A program made the position numbers and the translations under genes. From Actinomycetota bacterium (lineage in GTDB: Bacteria > Actinomycetota > Actinomycetes > S36-B12 > UBA10799): a DNA stretch of 64,000 nt. Shown here one piece after another: positions 33,682 to 42,224 of the stretch. The DNA lies in contig JACJWU010000001.1 of NCBI GenBank assembly GCA_020636995.1, positions 372,001 to 436,000 of the forward strand. The letters are read 5' to 3'. Within the stretch, counting starts at the first letter, position 1. Each line of letters starts with the position of its first letter. Under the pieces are notes generated by a model, which was not told the origin of the DNA, did not search any database, and saw only the letters and a program-made list of their open reading frames with translations.

Positions 33682-34677
33682 GTGCCCTTCCTGGACCCGT
33701 GCGCCTACTTCCCGGGCGTGGCTGCACGCGAATTGCTGGAGGTGCGCACCGATCCCGCCGCCCTGGCCGAAGGGGGCCGCTGGGCGGTGGCCATCGGTTT
33801 CGAGGGTCAGACGGTCCTTGCGCGGTTCCGGCACTGGGACGAGTCGTCGGCGCCCGACCGACGCTGGCACGGCGTCCGTGGGACGTGGCGCACGTCCTTG
33901 TCGCGTGAGCAATACCAGCTGGGGGTGCAACGTGTTCAGGAGCACATCGGCCGCGGTTGGGTCTACCAGGTGAATCTGTGCAGAATCCTCGGCGCACAGT
34001 GCGTGGACACGGATCTGCTCGGTCTCTACAACGCCCTTGGCACCATGGAAGGCGCTTTCGCGGGCTATCTACACCTGCCCGACCATGATGTCGAGATCGC
34101 CTCGGCCTCACCCGAACGGTTCCTCAGCCGCCTGCACGCATCGATCTGGTCCAGTCCCATCAAGGGCACCGCCGATCACCCCGACCGATTCCTGCCCAAG
34201 GACCGTGCCGAGAACATCATGATCGTCGATCTCGTGCGCAACGATCTGGCCCGGGTCGCCACCACCGGCAGTGTGGGGGTGCGGCAGCTGCTCGCCGTCG
34301 AGCCCTATCCGGGGCTTTACCACCTCGTCAGCACCGTCACTGCCGACGTGACGGGAAGGTCGTGGCAGGAGATTCTCACGGCGACCATGCCCCCAGGCAG
34401 TGTTTCCGGAGCACCCAAGATCGCGGCTCTGCAGGTGATCGGGGAACTCGAACCCATGCCGCGGGAGTGGTACTGCGGTGCTTTCGGCTGGATCGACGTG
34501 GATACCGGCCGGGCCGAACTGGGCGTGGCCATCAGGACGTTCTGGCTGCGCGACCAGGAGTTGCGGTTCGGCACCGGTGCTGGGATCACCTGGGGTAGCG
34601 ACCCTGCGGGGGAGTGGCAGGAAACCGTGTTGAAGGCTCAGCGTCTGATCGGAATCGCCGAGTCCGTGGCAAGGTAG
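33682..34677 (+). CDS. pabB: Aminodeoxychorismate synthase component I-like
   Basis: A 331-residue chorismate-binding enzyme with the conserved SSPIKGTA, VDLVRNDLARV, PPGSVSGAPK and GAGITWGSDP segments. It makes 4-amino-4-deoxychorismate for folate when paired with a glutaminase. It is shorter than E. coli PabB (about 450 aa), the N-terminal lobe being reduced. No amidotransferase gene is adjacent. The partner gene pabC follows 4 nt later, which is why I favour the folate role over anthranilate synthesis. GTG at 33682 is the likely start. Confidence 0.87.
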   Translation: MPFLDPCAYFPGVAARELLEVRTDPAALAEGGRWAVAIGFEGQTVLARFRHWDESSAPDRRWHGVRGTWRTSLSREQYQLGVQRVQEHIGRGWVYQVNLCRILGAQCVDTDLLGLYNALGTMEGAFAGYLHLPDHDVEIASASPERFLSRLHASIWSSPIKGTADHPDRFLPKDRAENIMIVDLVRNDLARVATTGSVGVRQLLAVEPYPGLYHLVSTVTADVTGRSWQEILTATMPPGSVSGAPKIAALQVIGELEPMPREWYCGAFGWIDVDTGRAELGVAIRTFWLRDQELRFGTGAGITWGSDPAGEWQETVLKAQRLIGIAESVAR

Positions 34678-34681
34678 CCCT

Positions 34682-35503
34682 GTGTGGTGCTGGATCAACG
34701 GCAAGGCGTCCCCGGTGTCCGAGGGCGCGGTCAGCGTCATAGACCACGGGTTCACCGTCGGCGATGGCGTCTTCGAGACCCTCAAGACGGTCGACGGGAC
34801 TCCGTTCGCGCTCAGCAGACATCTGCACAGGCTGAGTCGCTCGGCGGTGGGTCTGGGGCTACCCGTGCCGGACCTCGACCTGATCCGAGCGGCGGCCGCT
34901 GAGGTACTGGCTGCGCAGTCGTACCCCTTCGGGGCGCTGCGGATCACCTACACCTCCGGGCCCGGACCGCTGGGTTCCAGCCGCGGTGACGAGGGCGCCA
35001 CCGTGGCCGTGGTGAGCATGCCGGCCACCCCCTGGCCACCCACGACCCGGATCGCGTCGAGTCGCTGGCCCCGGAACGAACGCTCACCGCTGGCCGGTTT
35101 GAAGACGACCTCCTACGCGGAGAATGCGGTCTGTCTGGCGGATGCGCGGACCGTCGGGGCCAGTGAGGCGGTACTCGCCAACCTTGCCGGGAACCTGTGC
35201 GAGGGGACGGGCAGCAACATCTTCGTCGTCATCGACGGGAAGACCTACACACCGCCGGTGGCCGACGGGTGTCTGGCGGGGATCACGCGGGACCTTGTCC
35301 TCGAATGGTGTGATGTCGAGGAACGCTCGATGCCGATGTCGGTTCTGCAGACCGCCGACGAACTGTTCATCACGTCGAGCACGCGTGACGTGCATCCGGT
35401 CGATCGAGTCGACGATCGTCACCTCGACGCGCCCGGGCCGGTGACGGCCGCGATCGCTCGAGTCTTCGCGCTCAACAGCGCGAAAGACCCTGATCCCGCC
35501 TAG
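34682..35503 (+). CDS. pabC: Aminodeoxychorismate lyase-like, class IV PLP enzyme
   Basis: A 273-residue fold-type IV aminotransferase homologue: VIDHGFTVGDGVFET at the N-terminus, the PLP lysine in GLKTTSYAENA, and the LCEGTGSNIFVV segment with substrate-contacting residues. Placement right after pabB points to 4-amino-4-deoxychorismate lyase, giving p-aminobenzoate. A branched-chain or D-amino-acid aminotransferase is the alternative. The GTG start lies 4 nt after the pabB TAG. Its 3' end overlaps the ssgB-like gene by 4 bp. Confidence 0.85.
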   Translation: MWCWINGKASPVSEGAVSVIDHGFTVGDGVFETLKTVDGTPFALSRHLHRLSRSAVGLGLPVPDLDLIRAAAAEVLAAQSYPFGALRITYTSGPGPLGSSRGDEGATVAVVSMPATPWPPTTRIASSRWPRNERSPLAGLKTTSYAENAVCLADARTVGASEAVLANLAGNLCEGTGSNIFVVIDGKTYTPPVADGCLAGITRDLVLEWCDVEERSMPMSVLQTADELFITSSTRDVHPVDRVDDRHLDAPGPVTAAIARVFALNSAKDPDPA

Positions 35504-35928
35504 CGGCGATCAGCCAACAGATCCTCGATCAGGCCGTCGATATCGACGTGGTCCATCTCGCTGCCCTGCGGCACCACCTCGTAGGAGCGGGCGAGGAACC
35601 CTGCGATCTCCTCGGCCGGAGCCTCCAGAAGCGCCTCACCACTTGGGGAGCGCAGCGCGATGCAGACCACCTGCTGGCCGGAACTCACCGCGGGCCAACA
35701 CGTCACGTCTCCGTGCCCCGTCGGTTGTTGCAGTCCGCTGTCCAGAAGGTCGCGCGCGAAGATCCACTGCACCGCCACGTCCCCACTGGCGAAGTCAGCG
35801 ATCACCGACAACGGTTCGTGGGCGGAGTAGTGGAAGGTGGCGAGTACCGGTATGGCGTAGTCGCCACCGATGACCAGGTTCAGGGTCACCTCGGCGCTGA
35901 CGACGGCCGGAATGGGTCCTGTGTGCAT
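35500..35928 (-). CDS. SsgA/SsgB family sporulation/cell-division protein
   Basis: A 142-residue protein matching the SsgB pattern throughout: VQWIFARDLLDSGLQQPTG, GDVTCWPA, VVCIALRSPSGEALLEAPA, and a C-terminal acidic DHVDIDGLIEDLL. In Streptomyces SsgA-like proteins position FtsZ and control sporulation septa. Homologues also exist outside sporulating genera, so sporulation is not proven here. GGGAGG lies 5 nt before ATG 35928; an upstream ATG adding nine residues is possible. It is divergent from the PGPGW gene. Confidence 0.88.
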   Translation of the reverse strand: MHTGPIPAVVSAEVTLNLVIGGDYAIPVLATFHYSAHEPLSVIADFASGDVAVQWIFARDLLDSGLQQPTGHGDVTCWPAVSSGQQVVCIALRSPSGEALLEAPAEEIAGFLARSYEVVPQGSEMDHVDIDGLIEDLLADRR

Positions 35929-35988
35929 GTTCGCCTCCCGCGTACAGACCTCCATGTTGTGCCCTATTGCTTCGGGACATAAGCCATT

Positions 35989-35994
35989 TAGGCT
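35989..35994 (+). promoter_or_regulatory. Putative leaderless -10 (TAGGCT)
   Basis: TAGGCT ends 7 nt before GTG 36002. A TTGCTT 16 nt further upstream (35967-35972) could be the -35. Confidence 0.6.
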
Positions 35995-36001
35995 GTGAAG
36001 C

Positions 36002-36403
36002 GTGACACAGACGCCCCCGGAAGCACCATGGAACCAGCGGTTCCGTGGGTGGTTCCGCCGGCATTGGCTGCTGGACACGGCCTGGCGTTTGTCTGTCTTC
36101 ACTGTCGGCGTCACGCTGATCTGCATCGGGATCGTGCTGCTGGTTCTACCAGGCCCGGGGTGGGGGATGATCGCACTCGGCCTCATCGTCCTGGCCTCCG
36201 AATACGTCTGGGCGCAGCGCCTTCTGGCGCCGGTGCGCCGCAAGCTGGGGGCGGCCAAGCGGAAGGCGCAACAGCCGCAATACCGCAACCAGATCCGGGC
36301 GGTCTCGGCGGCGTTCGTCGTAGTTATGGCGGCCGCGGCGGGTGCCTACGTATGGCGGTACGGGCTTTCCCTGGACGGCGTGCGTGGGCTGTGGCCGCTG
36401 TGA
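36002..36403 (+). CDS. PGPGW-motif membrane protein (TIGR02611-like)
   Basis: A 133-residue protein with an N-terminal amphipathic region, TM1 (about 33-49), the family motif LPGPGWG, TM2 (57-70), a basic stretch (RRKLGAAKRKAQQ) and TM3 (about 100-116). The family is widespread in actinobacteria; function unknown. The GTG at 36002 fits the TAGGCT hexamer. It precedes tRNA-Val (CAC) by 21 bp. Confidence 0.83.
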   Translation: MTQTPPEAPWNQRFRGWFRRHWLLDTAWRLSVFTVGVTLICIGIVLLVLPGPGWGMIALGLIVLASEYVWAQRLLAPVRRKLGAAKRKAQQPQYRNQIRAVSAAFVVVMAAAAGAYVWRYGLSLDGVRGLWPL

Positions 36404-36424
36404 GGTAATGTGGGGACATCCCTG

Positions 36425-36499
36425 GGGCGATTGGCGCAGTGGTAGCGCGCTTCGTTCACACCGAAGAGGTCACTGGTTCGAACCCAGTATCGCCCACCA
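36425..36499 (+). tRNA. tRNA-Val (CAC)
   Basis: Plus strand with encoded CCA (36497-36499). Acceptor GGGCGAT/ATCGCCC, anticodon loop TTCACAC (CAC), T arm CTGGTTCGAACCCAG. A TAATGT -10-like hexamer lies at 36406-36411. Confidence 0.95.
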
Positions 36500-36503
36500 G
36501 ACG

Positions 36504-36528
36504 AAACCCCTGGTCAAGCCGGGGGTTT
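36504..36528 (+). terminator. Hairpin after tRNA-Val (CAC)
   Basis: AAACCCC (36504-36510) pairs with GGGGTTT (to 36528) around a short loop, 5 nt after the tRNA CCA. Confidence 0.75.
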
Positions 36529-36655
36529 ACGCATGTCCGGAGCTCCCGCGTGCCACGATGCGTGCCATTACAGCGGTTCTGAGGGCTTCGGGGCGCACCC
36601 GGCAGTTGGGTGACTCTGACGGTTCAGCAGGGTGGTATGTCAACCACCAAGACCT

Positions 36656-37999
36656 TCAAGATGCGCTGTCCGCCAGGTTCTGCAGGAAGACCGCTTCGGC
36701 CACGATCGAGTCGCGCAGTTCCTTGAGGTGGATGCTCTCGTTGGGCGCGTGGATGCGCGCCAGCGGATCCTGCGCGCCGACTCCCAGCACCTCGAGGTCG
36801 GGGAACGCCTCGAGCAGGTTGGCGACGAAGGGCACGGCTCCACCCATGCCCTGCTGGGTGGAGGGGACTCCGTAGGCGAACTGCATGGCTGCGGCGAACG
36901 CCTCGTAACCCGGCCCACCGACGGGGACCGCTGAACCGTTGGCCGGCGGCCCGGGCTCGAAATCGACCTCGATTCCGAATGGCGCGTGGGTGCGCACGTG
37001 CCGGGCCAGCGCCTCGGTCGCTTCCTCCGCGTCCACTCCCGCGGGAATGCGGACGCTGATCTTGGCGCGGGCCATCGGGATGATCGCGTTCGGCGCAGTC
37101 GCCACCTCTGGTGCGTCAAGCCCGACCACCGTTACAGAGGGTTTGGAGTACAGCCGTGAGGCGATGCTGCCCGTACCGATGAGAGGGACGCCGGGCAGAA
37201 CCCCCGTGAGTTCCCGATAGGCCTGCTCGGGGAAGTCCGCCCCGTCCCAGTCCGATCCGGTGATGCCGTCGATGGTGGCGTTGCCCTCGTCGTCCATGAG
37301 CGTGGCGAGAAGTTTGATCAGCACCATCAGCGCATCGGGAGCCGGGCCGCCGAACTGACCGCTGTGTCGCGGTTCGGCCAGGGTGTTGACCGTCACGACG
37401 CCCTCGATGATGCCTCGCAGTTGGGTGGTGAAGGTCGGCTCGCCGATGTCAACGTTGCCCATGTCGCAGATCACGGCCGCATCGATGTCCTCGAACACCT
37501 CCGGACGGATCGTCGGCCACTCCTCGAAGTCGCCGCCGTACTCCTCCTCGCCCTCGAACAGGATGCGCAACGACACCGGTGGGGCACCGTCGAACGCACG
37601 CAGCACGGCGATGTGCGTCACCACGCCGGACTTGTCGTCGGCTGCCCCCCGACCGTACAGGCGCCCGTCCCGTTCCTCGGCCTCGAAGGGCTGCGAATCC
37701 CACTTGCTGTCATCGCCGGCCGGCTGCACGTCGTAGTGGGAATAGAGCAGGACGGTGGGGGAGCCCGGCGGCCCCGGAATGTCGGCACGGACCGTCTGCA
37801 CCCCGCTGCTGCTGGGGATCAGTTCGGGGGCCGCACCCGCCTCCGCGAGCAATTCGGCACACGCGTGCGCACAGCGCTGCACATCGCTCTGGTCATAGCC
37901 GGGGAAGTTGATGGAGGGGATGGCGACGAGTCGTTCGAGATCCGATCGCACCTGCGGCATGAGTTCATCGACGCGGGAAGCAAGTGATTCAGCATCCAT
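36656..37999 (-). CDS. M20 family dipeptidase
   Basis: A 447-residue M20A/carnosinase-like peptidase: YSHYDVQP, YGRGAADDKSGV and FEGEEEYGG provide the zinc ligands and catalytic acids; the lid domain spans about 190-330. The family cleaves dipeptides and other short peptides in the cytosol. The ATG at 37999 sits 6 nt downstream of a TACTGT hexamer. Divergent from the VOC gene. Confidence 0.9.
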   Translation of the reverse strand: MDAESLASRVDELMPQVRSDLERLVAIPSINFPGYDQSDVQRCAHACAELLAEAGAAPELIPSSSGVQTVRADIPGPPGSPTVLLYSHYDVQPAGDDSKWDSQPFEAEERDGRLYGRGAADDKSGVVTHIAVLRAFDGAPPVSLRILFEGEEEYGGDFEEWPTIRPEVFEDIDAAVICDMGNVDIGEPTFTTQLRGIIEGVVTVNTLAEPRHSGQFGGPAPDALMVLIKLLATLMDDEGNATIDGITGSDWDGADFPEQAYRELTGVLPGVPLIGTGSIASRLYSKPSVTVVGLDAPEVATAPNAIIPMARAKISVRIPAGVDAEEATEALARHVRTHAPFGIEVDFEPGPPANGSAVPVGGPGYEAFAAAMQFAYGVPSTQQGMGGAVPFVANLLEAFPDLEVLGVGAQDPLARIHAPNESIHLKELRDSIVAEAVFLQNLADSAS

Positions 38000-38005
38000 G
38001 TGTGC

Positions 38006-38011
38006 ACAGTA
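38006..38011 (-). promoter_or_regulatory. Putative leaderless -10 (TACTGT)
   Basis: TACTGT on the minus strand, 6 nt before ATG 37999. Confidence 0.5.
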
Positions 38012-38066
38012 GGCCGACCCCTCGTACCCGCGCCCGTCGAGCAGGCCGACAGCGCCCGGTTCTGGC

Positions 38067-38072
38067 TAGGCT
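38067..38072 (+). promoter_or_regulatory. Putative leaderless -10 (TAGGCT)
   Basis: TAGGCT ends 7 nt before ATG 38080; no ribosome site is visible in between. Confidence 0.6.
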
Positions 38073-38079
38073 GCCAGGC

Positions 38080-38493
38080 ATGGCGATGCTGAACTCCCTG
38101 GCACCCGTTCTTCCCGTGCGCGATGTGCTGAGCGCGCTGGACAACTACGCCTTGCTGGGCTTCCGGGCGAAGCCGTACCAGCGCGCGGAGGTTGTGGCGG
38201 GCCGGGGCGTCGCAGAGGTTCTCTACGGGTTCCTGTTCCGCGATGGCCTGCAGATCCACCTGTGCCAAGTGGCGGAGGTGGATGAGCAGACCAATCTCAG
38301 CGAGATCTACCTCTACGTCGATGACGCCCCCACATTGCATGCCCAGTGGCGGGACTCGGGTGCCGCCGGCGTCTTCATCGAGCCCGTGGACACCGAGTAC
38401 GGACTGTGTGAGGGCGCCTACATGGATCCTGACGGAAACTCGTTGCGTTACGGATCGTGGCTTCCCGGGTACCCGAAGCCGTCCCAGACCTGA
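38080..38493 (+). CDS. VOC family protein (bleomycin-resistance-like)
   Basis: A 137-residue protein with paired beta-alpha-beta-beta-beta modules of the vicinal oxygen chelate fold: LAPVLPVRDVLSALDNYALLGF at the start and EGAYMDPDGNSLRYGSW at the end, the DPDGN segment being typical of the bleomycin-resistance/glyoxalase-like group. Such proteins bind drugs or catalyse metal-dependent chemistry; the ligand is unknown. The DinB gene follows 10 bp later and is probably co-transcribed. Confidence 0.85.
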   Translation: MAMLNSLAPVLPVRDVLSALDNYALLGFRAKPYQRAEVVAGRGVAEVLYGFLFRDGLQIHLCQVAEVDEQTNLSEIYLYVDDAPTLHAQWRDSGAAGVFIEPVDTEYGLCEGAYMDPDGNSLRYGSWLPGYPKPSQT

Positions 38494-38503
38494 GGGGGAG
38501 CGG

Positions 38504-39094
38504 ATGCCCGGTCAGAAGGCGGTGCTACAGCGGTACCTGCAGGACGGACGGGACGTGCTGCTGGCCAAACTGGACGGGGTCAGCGAGTACGACGCGCGGC
38601 GGCCGGTGGTTCCCACCGGCACCAACCTGCTTGGCGTGGTCAAACATGTCGCCAGTGTGGAGGCGGGCTACCTCGGCGACTGCTTCGGGCGCCCCTTCGA
38701 ACAGGTGTTCCCCTGGTTCGCCGACGATGCCGAGCCGAATGCGGACATGTGGGCAACGGCGGACGAGTCCCGCGGGTCGATCATCGACCTGTACCACCGC
38801 GTCTGGCGACACTCGGACGCAACCATCGACGCGCTTGGCCTCGAGGCCATCGGCGAGGTGCCGTGGTGGCCTGAATCGCGCCGACAGGTCACGTTGCAGC
38901 AGATCCTCGTGCACATGATCGCGGAGACCCACCGGCACGCCGGACAGATGGACATCGTCCGGGAGATCATCGACGGCGAGGTCGGATGGAAACCCGGGGC
39001 GGACAACATGCCCGACGTCGACGACCAGTGGTGGGTGACGTACCGGGAGCACCTCGAGCACGTCGCACGGAAGTTCGCCGATCCGTCGCTGTGA
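38504..39094 (+). CDS. DinB/DUF664 family protein
   Basis: A 196-residue four-helix-bundle protein of the DinB_2/DUF664 group: the LLGVVKHVASVEAGYLG segment and the later HMIAETHRHAGQMDIVRE segment hold the His residues that usually bind a metal. Some relatives are thiol-dependent (mycothiol/bacillithiol) transferases, which would fit an actinobacterium, but this cannot be proven from sequence. A GAGGGGGAG ribosome site precedes the ATG. Confidence 0.83.
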   Translation: MPGQKAVLQRYLQDGRDVLLAKLDGVSEYDARRPVVPTGTNLLGVVKHVASVEAGYLGDCFGRPFEQVFPWFADDAEPNADMWATADESRGSIIDLYHRVWRHSDATIDALGLEAIGEVPWWPESRRQVTLQQILVHMIAETHRHAGQMDIVREIIDGEVGWKPGADNMPDVDDQWWVTYREHLEHVARKFADPSL

Positions 39095-39139
39095 ACTGCG
39101 TTGGAGAGGGCACCTGCGTAGAAAGTGTCATAATGTCGA

Positions 39140-39703
39140 TTATCGGTCTATGAACCGGTAGCGCTCGTAGATCACTTGGTCATCGAAGATGCGTGATTCC
39201 ACCATTTCCAGATGCAGCGTTGATGTGACCGGCGGCAGGAACGGCCGACCGCCGCCCACGACGATGGGATAGCGGAACATCCGCATCTCGTCGACCAGCC
39301 CGAGTTCGATCGCTTGCGCCGCGAAGGTGGCCCCACCGATCTCGACGTCCTTGTCCGTCGCAGCCAATGCGGCGGCTACCTCTTCAGTAAGCGAGCCGCG
39401 GGCCAGTCGGGCATTCCCTTCAACCGCGGTCAGCGTGCGGCTGAACACCACCTTGGGCAGCTCGGACCAGATGTCGGCGAAAGCCGCGTCGGCCTCGGTG
39501 TCGCGCATCGCAGGATCGGTCTCCCACGGCAGCATCGTCTCGTACAGCCGTCGCCCACACACGAATCCCCCCAACTCGCGTACCCGCTCGGTGTGGAACG
39601 CGAACAAGTCCCCGCCGGGAACGGTCCACGCGAAGTGGCCCTGTCGGTCATGGATGTAGCCGTCGACGGAGACGCCCATGGAGTACAACACTGATCCGCT
39701 CAT
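39140..39703 (-). CDS. Dihydrofolate reductase-like (RibD C-terminal domain) protein
   Basis: A 187-residue single-domain oxidoreductase of the RibD_C/YwjB type: SMGVSVDGYIHD at the start, GGFVCGRRLYETM for cofactor binding, GGATFAAQAIELGLVDE near the end, and PIVVGGGRPFLP. Usually NADPH-dependent with unknown small-molecule substrate. The upstream 81 bp is shared with the divergent amidase gene. Confidence 0.85.
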   Translation of the reverse strand: MSGSVLYSMGVSVDGYIHDRQGHFAWTVPGGDLFAFHTERVRELGGFVCGRRLYETMLPWETDPAMRDTEADAAFADIWSELPKVVFSRTLTAVEGNARLARGSLTEEVAAALAATDKDVEIGGATFAAQAIELGLVDEMRMFRYPIVVGGGRPFLPPVTSTLHLEMVESRIFDDQVIYERYRFIDR

Positions 39704-39771
39704 GCCTGATCCTGCCCCGCAGCGGGACCACGGCGCCAGCGACTTCACCGACCAAGCGCGCCGCGCCGGAC

Positions 39772-39777
39772 TAGGCT
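39772..39777 (+). promoter_or_regulatory. Putative leaderless -10 (TAGGCT)
   Basis: TAGGCT ends 7 nt before ATG 39785. Confidence 0.6.
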
Positions 39778-39784
39778 GACCACC

Positions 39785-41272
39785 ATGCGGCATGACGAAT
39801 ACGCCAGTCACGACGGCCTGGGCCTCGCCAAACTCATTGCGACTGGGGAGGTCACCGCCACAGAGGTCCTGAAGGCGGCGATCGCCCGCCGGAATGCGGT
39901 CAATCCGGCGATCAATGCCGTGGTCGAGTCCTGGGACGAGGAGGGGCTGGCCGCTGCGGAGGACCTCAAGGGAGTCTTCGGCGGTGTGCCCTTCCTGATC
40001 AAGGACATGGACGGCCACCTCGCGGGCCATCGTTGCACCTACTCCAGTCGTTCGCTGGAGGACTGGATCCCGCAGCGCAGCAGTGAGCTGATGGTCCGTT
40101 TCCAGATGGCGGGCTTGAACATCTTCGGCAAGACCAACTGCCCCGAGTTCGGGATCATGGGCGTGTCGGAACCCGAGTTGCGTGGGCCTGCTCGAAACCC
40201 CTGGAACCTCGATCACACGCCGGGCGGCTCCAGTGGCGGATCGGCCGCGGCCGTGGCCGCCGGCATCGTCCCACTGGCCCACGGCGGTGACGGCGGCGGC
40301 TCGCTGCGCATCCCGGCCTCCCACTGCGGGATCTTCGGACTGAAGACCAGTCGCGGGCTCGTCCCGCTGGGCCCCGACGAGGCCGAGGGTTGGGACGGAC
40401 TGGTCTCCCGACTACTCATGTCACGCTCCGTACGCGACAGCGCCGCAGCACTCGATGCGGTCCGCGGCTCCGATCCCGGCGCGCCCTACGCCGCCCCCGA
40501 GGGACCCAAGTCCTACCAGGTGGTCGCGGCCCGCAAGCCGCCGAAGTTGCGTATCGGCTTCTCCACACGCAGCATCTTCGGGCGCACGATGCACCCGGAC
40601 GCCATCGAAGCCGTCGACAAGGCCGTCTCACTGCTCGCGTCGCTCGGTCACGAGGTCGTCGAGTACGACCTGCCCGTGGAACCCCAGGAAGGCGCCAAGG
40701 CGTACCTCACGATGGTTGCCGCCAATGTGGCCAACGAGGTCGAGTGGACCCACGAGGTCACCGGACGCAAGCCCGACCCCCGCAATTTCGAACGCACCAC
40801 GTGGTTCCTCAAGCAGGTGGGCACCACGCTCAGCGCCGCAGAGATGTCGAGCGCGCGGCAGTGGGGCCTGCACAAGGGCAGGCAGTTCGCCGATCTGTTC
40901 GGACCCGAGTTCGACGTGCACCTCAGTGCGACAGTCGCCGCTCCCCCGGTACGGATCGGGCAGTTGGCCCCGAGCCAGGTCGAGCAGGTCGCACTCTCGG
41001 TGCTTCAGCGAGTCGGGCCCGGCGCGGTGCTGCGGAAGACCCTCGACGATCTGGCCGCCGATTCCCTGGAAGCCACCCCGCAGACGCAGATCTACAACCT
41101 CACGGGGCAACCGGCAGCCAGCGTGCCGATGCATGTGACCCGCGACGGACTCCCCGTGGGCGTGCAGATCGCGGCGGCTTTCGGTCAGGACGCGCTGCTG
41201 CTCCAACTCGCGGGGCAGATCGAGGCCGAGCAGCCGTGGACGGATCGCCTTCCGACCACCGGCGCCCTGTGA
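39785..41272 (+). CDS. Amidase signature family hydrolase
   Basis: A 495-residue amidase with the Ser-cisSer-Lys triad: Lys73 in FLIKDMDG, the GGSSGGSA loop at 147-154 and the nucleophile Ser173 in GGSLRIP. The sequence looks like a general aliphatic amidase rather than GatA; no gatB or gatC is nearby. Its TGA overlaps the GTG of the GDPD gene. Confidence 0.9.
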   Translation: MRHDEYASHDGLGLAKLIATGEVTATEVLKAAIARRNAVNPAINAVVESWDEEGLAAAEDLKGVFGGVPFLIKDMDGHLAGHRCTYSSRSLEDWIPQRSSELMVRFQMAGLNIFGKTNCPEFGIMGVSEPELRGPARNPWNLDHTPGGSSGGSAAAVAAGIVPLAHGGDGGGSLRIPASHCGIFGLKTSRGLVPLGPDEAEGWDGLVSRLLMSRSVRDSAAALDAVRGSDPGAPYAAPEGPKSYQVVAARKPPKLRIGFSTRSIFGRTMHPDAIEAVDKAVSLLASLGHEVVEYDLPVEPQEGAKAYLTMVAANVANEVEWTHEVTGRKPDPRNFERTTWFLKQVGTTLSAAEMSSARQWGLHKGRQFADLFGPEFDVHLSATVAAPPVRIGQLAPSQVEQVALSVLQRVGPGAVLRKTLDDLAADSLEATPQTQIYNLTGQPAASVPMHVTRDGLPVGVQIAAAFGQDALLLQLAGQIEAEQPWTDRLPTTGAL

Positions 41273-42048
41273 CCCATCCGTACCTCGACGCCGAACCCCC
41301 CTTGGGCCTGGCGCACCGCGGCGGCGCCAGGGAAGCACCGGAGAACTCGCTACGGGCGTTCCGGCGGGCGGTGACGCTGGGATACCAGTACATAGAGACC
41401 GACATCCGGGCCACCGCCGACGGAGTGCCCGTTGTGTTCCACGACGAATCGCTGGACCGGGTGACCGAGCGCGTCGGACGCATCCGGGACCTGCCCTTCG
41501 AGGAGGTCAAGAAGGCGCACATCGGCAATGCCGAACGTGTGCACTCCCTGCAGGAAGTGCTCGACCACTTCCCCGACGTCCGGTTCAACATCGACATCAA
41601 GGAGGACAACGCCGTGGCCCCGGTGCTCGCCCTCCTGCGCCGGGCGGACCATCGCGAGCGAGTGTGCGTGGCCTCCTTCTCCCGAAACCGCCTGCTCGCC
41701 GTGCGGGAGGCCTTCGGGGAGTCGGTCTGCACGGGCCTGGCGCCATCGGAGGTCGCTGTGCTACTCAGTCACAGCCGGCTGGGCCGTGCCTTCGCCGGTG
41801 GGCGCCTGCTCCCCCGCGGCCCTGCCTGCGTACAAGTCCCCCCGCGTACCACCAGAGTGCGGGTCGTGACCCCCGCCTTCGTGGACGCCGCCCATGCCCG
41901 CGGCTGGCCCGTGCACGTGTGGACCATCGACGAAGCCGAACAGATGCACGCCCTGTTCGACCTGGGCGTGGACGGCATCATGACCGATCGGCCCAGCGTC
42001 CTGCGATCGGTGATGGATCAGCGAAAGCGCCCGCACTCTCCGTCGTGA
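41269..42048 (+). CDS. Glycerophosphodiester phosphodiesterase
   Basis: A 259-residue GDPD enzyme: LAHRGGAREAPENSL (catalytic His and substrate loop), YIETDIRATADGVPVVFHDESLDR (metal ligands) and the late VHVWTIDEAEQMHALFDLGVDGIMTDRP. It releases glycerol-3-phosphate from glycerophosphodiesters. No signal peptide, so cytosolic. The GTG start overlaps the amidase stop by 4 bp. Confidence 0.92.
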   Translation: MTHPYLDAEPPLGLAHRGGAREAPENSLRAFRRAVTLGYQYIETDIRATADGVPVVFHDESLDRVTERVGRIRDLPFEEVKKAHIGNAERVHSLQEVLDHFPDVRFNIDIKEDNAVAPVLALLRRADHRERVCVASFSRNRLLAVREAFGESVCTGLAPSEVAVLLSHSRLGRAFAGGRLLPRGPACVQVPPRTTRVRVVTPAFVDAAHARGWPVHVWTIDEAEQMHALFDLGVDGIMTDRPSVLRSVMDQRKRPHSPS

Positions 42049-42054
42049 CCCCGC

Positions 42055-42060
42055 TATAGT
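42055..42060 (+). promoter_or_regulatory. Possible housekeeping -10 (TATAGT) upstream of rbpA
   Basis: TATAGT is close to the sigma-A consensus, but no good -35 is seen. It would give a leader of about 235 nt to rbpA. The remaining leader (42061-42302) holds no gene. Confidence 0.35.
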
Positions 42061-42224
42061 CCTCTCAGGTGACACCACCGCCTTCCCCCGGCCGGATTGT
42101 AAGCGCTGTGTCAAACGCGTCCTGTGGGCGCGCCGCAGGGGTGTCGAAGCCGCCATGGTGGACATGGCAGCCCGGGATGACGGCGTGATCGGCATCACAT
42201 CGATGTGTGAGAACCCCGATTCCT

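Noticed and set aside
39785..41272. Amidase as GatA of the transamidosome
   Set aside because: No gatB or gatC is adjacent; the partner genes are a DHFR-like gene and a GDPD gene.
42055..42060. TATAGT as the main rbpA promoter
   Set aside because: No matching -35 and a very long leader; the sigma-R promoter nearer the gene is a better match.
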